Source of the DNA: an uncultured Collinsella sp.
GTDB lineage: Bacteria; Actinomycetota; Coriobacteriia; Coriobacteriales; Coriobacteriaceae
DNA length: 7,595 nt
Direction of reading: 5' to 3'
Assembly (NCBI GenBank): GCA_902489945.1
Contig: CABUBZ010000082.1
Location: 1 to 7,595, forward strand
Below the pieces are notes generated by a model. The model saw only the letters and a program-made list of their open reading frames with translations. It had not been told where the DNA came from and ran no database searches. The stretch's first letter is position 1. Each line of letters opens with the position of its first letter. This document shows, piece after piece, positions 7,393 through 7,595 of the stretch. Made by a program: the position numbers and the translations under genes.

Positions 7393-7595
7393 AACCCGAT
7401 ACCCTGAGGGCCGGACCGGCCGGCCCCGGAAGATCGGAGGACGGCATGTCCGGAAAGAGGAAGAAGGGTTCCGCGAAAGCGGCCCCGAGGGCCTACGGAA
7501 GGCTCACGAGGCACGAGCGGGACACGGTCCAGAGGATGCCGGAGCGCAGGGCCTCGTGCAGGGAGATCGCGAGGGAGCTGGGCAGGTCGCCCTCG
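7375..7595 (+). mobile_element. IS30-family insertion sequence, left end (cut by window edge)
   Basis: Inferred from the IS30-type transposase start at 7446 and the TGT-beginning half-palindrome at 7375-7392. The 50 bp between them are GC-rich and contain an overlapping GGCCGG/CCGGCC inverted repeat (7409-7426). The right end, the second inverted repeat and any target-site duplication are outside the window. The element reads away from the minus-strand tRNA genes. Confidence 0.7.
7446..7595 (+). CDS. IS30-family transposase, first 50 residues (cut by window edge)
   Basis: The frame opens MSGKRKKGSAKAAPRAYGRL and runs to the edge without a stop. After a basic N-terminus, residues 17-50 (YGRLTRHERDTVQRM followed by SCREIARELGRSPS) match the N-terminal helix-turn-helix of IS30-family transposases, which binds the terminal repeats. 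The expected continuation is S/T-V/I-S-R-E. The DDE catalytic domain lies outside the window. GGAGG ends 5 bases before the ATG at 7446, a strong ribosome binding site. Family members are about 320-420 residues, so most of the protein is unseen and integrity cannot be judged. A non-transposase helix-turn-helix protein is possible but less likely given the adjacent palindromic end. Confidence 0.82.
   Translation, partial: MSGKRKKGSAKAAPRAYGRLTRHERDTVQRMPERRASCREIARELGRSPS

Overview
The window reads as chromosomal DNA from a high-GC, actinobacterial-type bacterium. The protein character and gene order suggest Coriobacteriia, perhaps Collinsella. That assignment is an inference, because no search was possible. 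Almost everything is on the minus strand, so biological order runs from high to low coordinates.

Positions 7595 to 6131 (upstream end, accessory character). The right edge carries the first 50 codons of an IS30-family transposase on the plus strand, preceded by a perfect 36-bp palindrome that probably marks the element's left end. Next come four minus-strand tRNA genes: Val(CAC), Ala(GGC), a CAU tRNA (Ile2 or elongator Met), and a second Ala(GGC). Each has its own terminator and a recognisable or candidate promoter. The two Ala genes lie inside a direct duplication offset by 550 bp. Its core is 149 bp with no mismatch. The duplicated unit includes the tRNA promoter, the tRNA, its terminator, and the ribosome binding site and first eight codons of the downstream ABC-F gene. 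The upstream copy therefore ends in a 10-codon gene stub.

Positions 6130 to 1 (conserved core). A tightly packed series of genes runs ABC-F ATPase, a 98-residue membrane protein, an M50 site-2-type protease, scpA, scpB, an rluB-type pseudouridine synthase, and cmk (cut by the window edge). Junctions overlap by 14 bp or are separated by 9 to 84 bp. At two of them the stop codon is part of the next ribosome binding site, so co-transcription and translational coupling are likely. ScpA and ScpB are the kleisin and winged-helix partners of SMC in chromosome segregation. RluB-type enzymes modify 23S rRNA, Cmk phosphorylates CMP/dCMP, ABC-F proteins act on the ribosome, and the M50 protease acts in the membrane.

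I found no new defence or mobile system. The points most worth a second look are the tRNA-Ala/ABC-F start duplication, the intrinsic terminator 31 bp before the ABC-F start codon, and the repeated half-sites at the IS30 end.
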